Assembly: GCA_003599135.1 (NCBI GenBank)
Contig: QZIV01000006.1
Location: 1 to 34,075, forward strand
Length of the DNA stretch: 34,075 bases
From: Candidatus Parcubacteria bacterium
GTDB taxonomy: Bacteria; Patescibacteriota; Minisyncoccia; UBA6257; 2-01-FULL-56-20
Reading direction: 5' to 3'
Shown here: positions 31,089 through 34,075 of the stretch, in pieces
How the letters are laid out: each line of letters starts with the position of its first letter
How positions within the stretch are numbered: position 1 is the first letter of the stretch
The notes under the pieces: generated by a model
Told to the model about the DNA's origin: nothing
The model's input: only the letters and a program-made list of their open reading frames with translations
The model's database searches: none
Program-made: the position numbers and the translations under genes

Positions 31089-31117
31089 TTTACAAATAAA
31101 CCTCCTTTTGTTACAGT
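31089..31117 (+). promoter_or_regulatory. rpmG promoter, leaderless type
   Basis: TTTACA (31089-31094), a 17-bp spacer ending in TGT, TACAGT (31112-31117). The ATG is 8 nt past the -10. Confidence 0.55.
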
Positions 31118-31125
31118 AATTTTGC

Positions 31126-31308
31126 ATGGCAGCAAAATCGAAGCGATCAGAAAACTTAATAGGATTGAAGTGCTCCGAGTGCAATCGGCGGAATTACTAT
31201 GCCGGGAGGAATAAGAAGAAAGTTGAGCGCAAAATCCAGCTCAAGAAATATTGCCAATGGTGTCGGAAGCATACTGTACACAAGGAAACGAAACTCGGTG
31301 GGAAATAG
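31126..31308 (+). CDS. rpmG: 50S ribosomal protein L33, zinc-binding type
   Basis: A 60-residue L33 with two CxxC pairs, C16/C19 and C43/C46, and the NYYAGRNKKK...KKYCQWCRKHTVHKETK pattern. L33 lies near the E site of the 50S subunit. In many bacteria rpmG is followed by tRNA-Trp, secE, nusG, rplK, rplA, rplJ and rplL. Here tRNA-Trp follows at once, but the four genes from secE to rplA are missing before rplJ. The promoter suggests an mRNA with almost no leader. Confidence 0.95.
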   Translation: MAAKSKRSENLIGLKCSECNRRNYYAGRNKKKVERKIQLKKYCQWCRKHTVHKETKLGGK

Positions 31309-31312
31309 GGAG

Positions 31313-31327
31313 TCCGCCTGAGGCGGA
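31313..31327. repeat. Short GC-rich palindrome between rpmG and tRNA-Trp
   Basis: TCCGCC-TGA-GGCGGA. It is similar to the palindromes at 6887-6904 and 12180-12195. No T-run, so it is not an obvious terminator. Confidence 0.5.
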
Positions 31328-31342
31328 TGGTATGTGCAGTAT

Positions 31343-31413
31343 GGGAGCTTAGGTAAGTGGTATACCTGCGGTCTCCAAAACCGCAATCGGAGGTTCGATT
31401 CCTCCAGCTCCCG
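31343..31413 (+). tRNA. tRNA-Trp(CCA)
   Basis: Acceptor GGGAGCT/AGCTCCC, anticodon stem GCGGT/ACCGC around CTCCAAA (anticodon CCA), T-arm GGAGG-TTCGATT-CCTCC, discriminator G as expected for Trp, 71 nt. Confidence 0.95.
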
Positions 31414-31429
31414 CAGATCAAAAAGGAGG
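31397..31429 (+). repeat. 33-bp direct repeat covering the 3' end of tRNA-Trp, left copy
   Basis: This segment starts in the T-loop of tRNA-Trp and continues past the gene. It recurs at 31574-31606 with 31 of 33 identical bases. Confidence 0.8.
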
Positions 31430-31454
31430 TGGCTCGCGCCACTTCCTTTTTGAT
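31417..31454 (+). terminator. Terminator after tRNA-Trp
   Basis: ATCAAAAAGGA..TGGC pairs with GCCA..TCCTTTTTGAT around a short loop. The A-rich 5' arm and T-rich 3' arm make it able to work in both directions. Confidence 0.75.
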
Positions 31455-31611
31455 TTATGATAGCAGGAATCGAACAGGGAAAGGGGTCGGGAAAACGGAA
31501 GTTTTCCCGAGGCGGAGTTCACGAACCGCTGGGTTTGTGGGAGCGAGTTGCTGTATAGCGACGAGCGACGCGAGATTCCTCCAGCTCCCGCAAATCAAAA
31601 AGGAAGCGGTC
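31455..31611. other. Mosaic of tRNA-derived fragments, no gene
   Basis: It holds an inverted copy of the tRNA-Trp T-arm (AGGAATCGAAC, 31465-31475), a perfect 10-bp hairpin with GGAA loop (31487-31510), and GGGAGC..GCTCCC, a remnant like the Trp acceptor stem, ending in the second copy of the tRNA-Trp 3' end (31574-31606). The ORF across it is low-complexity tRNA-derived noise. Confidence 0.55.
31574..31606 (+). repeat. 33-bp direct repeat of the tRNA-Trp 3' end, right copy
   Basis: Repeats 31397-31429 with two mismatches. It looks like a duplicated integration or recombination end. Confidence 0.8.
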
Positions 31612-31639
31612 TTGACTTCTCGGCTCGCTTGGTTATACT
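31612..31639 (+). promoter_or_regulatory. rplJ-rplL promoter
   Basis: TTGACT (31612-31617), 16-bp spacer, TATACT (31634-31639). The expected start near 31646 is just before the L10 leader structure. Confidence 0.75.
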
Positions 31640-31649
31640 AGTCTTAATT

Positions 31650-31743
31650 CCAGAGACAGCGGGTCGTAGATCCTGAACTTATCGGGACTATATAAAACCT
31701 GCCGAGGAATGAGCACTTTTGCTCGTTTTTCAATGGCCTCTGG
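31650..31743 (+). ncRNA. Ribosomal protein L10 leader
   Basis: An outer stem CCAGAG (31650-31655) with CTCTGG (31738-31743), the conserved CCTGCCGAGG (31698-31707) and a GCCTC partner (31736-31740) match the L10-leader family, in which L10 with L12 binds its own mRNA. A small terminator-like hairpin GAGCA-CTTT-TGCTC plus TTTTT (31711-31730) lies inside and may attenuate transcription. Assignment is by remembered consensus. Confidence 0.7.
31711..31730 (+). terminator. Possible attenuator hairpin in the L10 leader
   Basis: GAGCA-CTTT-TGCTC, then G and five T. The stem is short, so it is weak. Confidence 0.45.
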
Positions 31744-31758
31744 GAGGGGCTATTTTTT

Positions 31759-32271
31759 ATGAAAACGAAAGCGCAAAAACAGGAGGAACTAAAAAAGGGA
31801 AAAGAGCTTTTCGGAAAAAGCGAGATTTTGGTTTTTACCGATTTTTCGAAAGTTCCGGCGGAAGACCTTCGAAAGTTCCGTCGAAGCCTCAAGGAGATAA
31901 ATGCGAGTCTTTTGGTTATGAAAAAGCGGCTCTTGGGAGTTCTTCTCAAGGAAAAAGGCGTCGATTTTAACTCGAAACAGTTTGAATCTTCAGTTGGAAC
32001 GGTATTCTCGGGAGCCAATCTTGAGAGTATAAGCGCAGCCGTCTTCAAGTTTTTCTCGACCCTGGGAGACCCGAAGGCGAAAGAAGTCAGTGTCAAGAAA
32101 ATACTGGGCGGTTATGATGTGAAGGCGAAGAGTCCAGTTGAGCGCGAAAAGATCGTAATGATTGGACAACTGCCGTCCCGCGAAGTGCTCCTCGGTCAGC
32201 TCTTGGGAGTTTTGGCTGGTCCAATTAGAGCGCTACTCTATGTACTGAAAGAAAAGTCAAAAGCCCAGTAG
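31759..32271 (+). CDS. rplJ: 50S ribosomal protein L10
   Basis: This 170-residue protein matches L10: an N-terminal KQEELKKGKELFGKSEILVFTDFSKVPAEDLRKFRRSLK RNA-binding part read in two pieces (about 7-46), LLVMKKRLLGVLL, and a C-terminal helix (SREVLLGQLLGVLAGPIRALLYVLKE) that carries the L7/L12 dimers. L10 is the base of the ribosomal stalk and represses its own operon. A GGAGGGG stretch 10-16 nt upstream is a rare Shine-Dalgarno candidate here. Its stop codon lies inside a 19-bp inverted repeat. Confidence 0.95.
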   Translation: MKTKAQKQEELKKGKELFGKSEILVFTDFSKVPAEDLRKFRRSLKEINASLLVMKKRLLGVLLKEKGVDFNSKQFESSVGTVFSGANLESISAAVFKFFSTLGDPKAKEVSVKKILGGYDVKAKSPVEREKIVMIGQLPSREVLLGQLLGVLAGPIRALLYVLKEKSKAQ

Positions 32272-32331
32272 TACAACTTCGATAGTTCGCAAAGCGAACA
32301 GTTGCGCAGCCGTCGAAGTTGTACTACTGGG
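32264..32331 (+). promoter_or_regulatory. 19-bp inverted repeat hairpin between rplJ and rplL
   Basis: The arms 32264-32282 and 32313-32331 are perfectly complementary over 19 bp. The 30-nt loop contains a second hairpin, GTTCGC-AAA-GCGAAC (32285-32299). The 5' arm includes the rplJ stop (TAG, 32269-32271). No T-run follows, so it is not an intrinsic terminator. Confidence 0.75.
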
Positions 32332-32358
32332 AAAGGTCGTAAAGAATAAAAAGACAAC

Positions 32359-32727
32359 ATGTCAGAAAAATTTCAAGATTTGATTTCGAAAATAGAAGGG
32401 TTGAGCGCCTTGGAGCTCGCGGAGCTCGTGAAGGCACTTGAGGAGAAATTCGGTATTTCTGCCGCGGCGCCGGTTGCTGCGGGAGCCCCGGGCGGAGCGC
32501 CTGCCGCGGAAGAGAAAACGGCATTCAACGTTTTTCTTAAATCCGGCGGCGAACAGAAGATCAACGTCATCAAGGTGATCAGAGAGGCGACAACATTGGG
32601 ACTCAAGGAAGCGAAGGATTTGGTTGACGGCGCTCCGAAGATGGTGAAGGAAGGATTGAAGAAGGAAGAAGCGGAAGAGCTGAAAAAGAAGCTTGAAGCG
32701 GCAGGGGGAACCGTAGAAATCCAATAA
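32359..32727 (+). CDS. rplL: 50S ribosomal protein L7/L12
   Basis: At 122 residues it is a normal L7/L12. The N-terminal dimerisation helices contain [20 protein letters not shown], the Ala/Gly/Pro hinge covers about 35-50, and the C-terminal domain has [43 protein letters not shown], the surface that recruits EF-Tu and EF-G. The stalk carries several copies per L10, so rplL must be made in excess. The rplJ-rplL hairpin may serve this purpose. A strong terminator follows. Confidence 0.97.
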   Translation: MSEKFQDLISKIEGLSALELAELVKALEEKFGISAAAPVAAGAPGGAPAAEEKTAFNVFLKSGGEQKINVIKVIREATTLGLKEAKDLVDGAPKMVKEGLKKEEAEELKKKLEAAGGTVEIQ

Positions 32728-32729
32728 CT

Positions 32730-32763
32730 AAAAAGGCACTCGTTGAAAAGGGTGCCTTTTTGG
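32730..32763 (+). terminator. Terminator of the rplJ-rplL operon
   Basis: AAAAAGGCACTC (32730-32741) pairs with GGGTGCCTTTTT (32750-32761). Strong and able to act in both directions. Confidence 0.88.
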
Positions 32764-32781
32764 TTTAGGCTATTTTAATTA

Positions 32782-32850
32782 GCGCGTTTAGCTCAGTGGT
32801 ACCCGCCCGAACGACCGAGTCATTCGGTCGGGCGGGGAGCGCTTCACCAG
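32782..32850 (+). pseudogene. Broken tRNA-Val 5' part with a palindrome in its D-loop
   Basis: GCGCGTTTAGCTCAGTGGTA (32782-32801) and GAGCGCTTC (32837-32845) are identical to the first 29 nt of the intact tRNA-Val at 33090. Between them lies a 35-bp palindromic insert (32802-32836). After 32845 the tRNA sequence ends and the CACCAGT before the GIY-YIG start follows. Confidence 0.85.
32802..32836. repeat. 35-bp palindromic insert in the tRNA-Val fragment
   Basis: CCCGCCCGA (32802-32810) pairs with TCGGGCGGG (32828-32836), and CCGA-GTCAT-TCGG forms an inner hairpin. It sits at the same D-loop position as the palindrome at 30803. Confidence 0.8.
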
Positions 32851-32851
32851 T

Positions 32852-33088
32852 ATGTACACTGTTTACGTGTTGAAAGATGACTCGGGAAAGTTCTACAAAG
32901 GATTGACAAACGATCTATCAAGAAGGCTGAAAGAACATGCGAGCGGCAGAACTAGAACGACAGCAAGAATGAAAAATCTTAGCGTTGTTTATATTGAAAG
33001 GTACGATGATTTTGAAGTTGCCCGAAAAAGAGAGTTATACTTTAAATCTGCGGCTGGCAGGAGATATCTGAAGCGGATTTTAAGTTAA
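32852..33088 (+). CDS. Small GIY-YIG nuclease-domain protein
   Basis: This 78-residue protein is a single GIY-YIG domain: YTVYVLK (2-8) is the GIY strand, FYKGLTNDLSRRLKEH (14-29) the YIG strand and helix with Arg24/Arg25, and RKRELYFKS carries the metal-binding Glu61. The pattern resembles the small UPF0213/URI-like family. The domain cuts or nicks nucleic acid in UvrC and homing enzymes; many small members are uncharacterised. The gene starts 7 nt after the broken tRNA-Val fragment and ends 1 nt before the intact tRNA-Val, so it lies between two 29-nt direct repeats of that tRNA. This suggests a small mobile unit that keeps the host tRNA functional. Confidence 0.88.
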   Translation: MYTVYVLKDDSGKFYKGLTNDLSRRLKEHASGRTRTTARMKNLSVVYIERYDDFEVARKRELYFKSAAGRRYLKRILS

Positions 33089-33089
33089 T

Positions 33090-33161
33090 GCGCGTTTAGC
33101 TCAGTGGTAGAGCGCTTCGTTCACATCGAAGAGGCCGCTGGTCCGATCCCAGCAACGCGCA
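33090..33161 (+). tRNA. tRNA-Val(CAC)
   Basis: Acceptor GCGCGTT/AACGCGC, anticodon stem CTTCG/CGAAG around TTCACAT (anticodon CAC), discriminator A, 72 nt. The T-loop reads TCCGATC, so position 55 is C instead of the nearly universal T (pseudouridine). Confidence 0.9.
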
Positions 33162-33166
33162 CATCA

Positions 33167-33721
33167 ATGAATGCAACTGCGAAGATTTTACTGACGGTAG
33201 AGAGTATTTGGGCATTCGGATCGGGCCTCTTTTTTCCGATTTTTGCGATTTTCAGTCACCAAGTAGGCGGAGATATTTTGGATGCTGGCATTGCGGCGGC
33301 GCTTTTCTTGATCGTAACATCCACTCTTGAATGGCCAGTTGGGAGGTTGCTTGATAAGTATAAAGAAAAGTGGTTCATCGTCACCGACTATTTCCTTGAG
33401 GCGGCAGTATTTGTAGGATATGTGTTCGTAGCAAGCAAGTGGGAGCTCTTTGCCTTACAGGTTGTCTTGGGAATATCAAACGCAATAGGCGATCCTGCGT
33501 GGGAGTCGCTATACGACAAGCACACGCCGTTACGGCGAGCCGGAAGTTACTGGGCGTCAAGTCATATGTATATTGGGTGGGCAACGGCAGTGGGGTTGTT
33601 GATCGGTGCATATGTTGTCGACCTCTTCGGGTTTAAGCCCGTCTTTCTGCTCGGGGCTTTTCTTTCCTTGACTGCCGGTTTCATCGCCCTGCATTCGATC
33701 AGAGAGAAACAAGGAAGCTAA
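33167..33721 (+). CDS. Half-size MFS-like membrane protein
   Basis: The 184-residue protein has about six hydrophobic segments (near 8-28, 38-55, 68-87, 92-108, 130-150, 155-176). It carries an MFS-like cytoplasmic loop EWPVGRLLDKYKEKW (54-68), comparable with the G...DR.GR.. loop of transporters between helices 2 and 3. Full MFS transporters have twelve helices and about 400 residues, so this is either a half-size protein that pairs with itself or a truncated gene. The start at 33167 was chosen because the longer frame lies inside tRNA-Val. Substrate unknown. It lies 5 nt after the tRNA and 9 nt before purH. Confidence 0.7.
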   Translation: MNATAKILLTVESIWAFGSGLFFPIFAIFSHQVGGDILDAGIAAALFLIVTSTLEWPVGRLLDKYKEKWFIVTDYFLEAAVFVGYVFVASKWELFALQVVLGISNAIGDPAWESLYDKHTPLRRAGSYWASSHMYIGWATAVGLLIGAYVVDLFGFKPVFLLGAFLSLTAGFIALHSIREKQGS

Positions 33722-33730
33722 AACGCTTTT

Positions 33731-34075
33731 ATGAAACCCATCGCACTCCTTTCTGTCTATGACAAAGCCGGCACTGCGAATTTTGCGCGAGAGCTGGTGG
33801 GGCTCGGATGGGAGATTCTTGCTTCCAGCGGGACGGCGAAAGCGCTCGCGGATGCGGGCGTACCGGTTCGAGATGTCGCAACGCTCGTTGGGGGCGGAGA
33901 AATCTTGGGACACCGCGTTGTAACCCTGTCCCGAGAAATCCACGCCGGACTTTTGGCCAGAGACACCACCGAGGACCGGGAAGAACTCAAAAAACTTGGG
34001 ATTCCATGGATTGATTTAGTGTGCGTTGATCTCTATCCGCTTCAGGATGAAATCCGAAGTCCCAAAGCGACACGG
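33731..34075 (+). CDS. purH: PurH N-terminal (IMP cyclohydrolase, MGS-like) domain, partial
   Basis: The gene runs off the right edge; 115 codons are visible. MKPIALLSVYDKAGTANFARELVGLGWEILASSGTAKALADAGVPV (read in parts, 1-46) and IPWIDLVCVDLYPL match the methylglyoxal-synthase-like domain of PurH, which closes the purine ring to IMP. The conserved RVKTLHPKIHGG region reads RVVTLSREIHAG, with the usual Lys, His and Pro replaced, so activity of this domain is uncertain. The second (formyltransferase) domain would lie beyond the window. Confidence 0.8.
   Translation, partial: MKPIALLSVYDKAGTANFARELVGLGWEILASSGTAKALADAGVPVRDVATLVGGGEILGHRVVTLSREIHAGLLARDTTEDREELKKLGIPWIDLVCVDLYPLQDEIRSPKATR

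Noticed and set aside
31357-31641. 94-codon ORF over tRNA-Trp and the spacer
   Set aside because: RFLQLPQIKKE appears twice in it because the tRNA-Trp end is duplicated; it is translated tRNA and terminator sequence.
30738-33161. CRISPR array or integron near the palindromes and tRNAs
   Set aside because: The repeats are two or three unequal copies without regular spacers; there is no cas or integrase gene.

Overview
This window is most likely from a member of the Candidate Phyla Radiation (Patescibacteria), probably a Parcubacteria-type genome. The reasons are: compact, overlapping genes; no rpmD (L30) in an otherwise complete spc ribosomal cluster; two adjacent divergent adenylate kinases; a secreted protein built of four-cysteine repeats; a small GIY-YIG nuclease next to tRNA genes; and many short GC-rich palindromes. 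TGA is used as an ordinary stop (for example rpsQ and rplP), so the standard bacterial code applies. Very few genes have a recognisable Shine-Dalgarno sequence, and several isolated genes have a -10 box only 6-15 nt before the start codon, which suggests leaderless or very short-leader mRNAs.

Layout. 1-250: the last codons of an unknown gene and its terminator. 320-1170: an HTH antitoxin plus Doc/Fic toxin module. 1209-3374 (-): recG, then tRNA-Lys. 3554-5889: a small membrane protein translationally coupled to a 691-residue secreted protein with six four-Cys and four two-Cys repeats. 6028-6099 (-): tRNA-Arg, then an M50 site-2 protease. 6839-9963: str operon (rpsL, rpsG, fusA) behind a near-consensus promoter. 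10102-12093: tuf with its own promoter, an orphan gene and rpsJ. 12094-12575: a 482-nt non-coding stretch holding a branched RNA, a terminator, a strong promoter and an rplC leader with a possible pseudoknot and attenuator. 12576-22267: rplC-D-W-B, rpsS, rplV, rpsC, rplP, rpmC, rpsQ, rplN-X-E, rpsZ, rpsH, rplF-R, rpsE, rplO, secY. 22395-24324: two adenylate-kinase genes and map. 24345-27447: a glycosyltransferase, greA, lysS and an HxGH nucleotidyltransferase. 27444-30638 (-): dnaE. 30738-33161: tRNA-Thr(TGT), tRNA-Thr(GGT), rpmG, tRNA-Trp, rplJ-rplL behind an L10 leader, and a GIY-YIG gene between a broken and an intact tRNA-Val. The end holds a half-size MFS-like protein and the start of purH.

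Most genes serve protein synthesis (r-proteins, EF-G, EF-Tu, LysRS, six tRNAs, Map, SecY). The Doc-type toxin may act on the same machinery, because its classical target EF-Tu is encoded 9 kb away and keeps the target threonine. The points most worth a second look are the tRNA loci invaded by palindromes and a GIY-YIG gene, the rpsJ-rplC non-coding region, the disulfide-repeat secreted protein, the 26-bp palindrome at the dnaE promoter, and the 19-bp inverted repeat between rplJ and rplL. No IS transposase, prophage or CRISPR array was seen.
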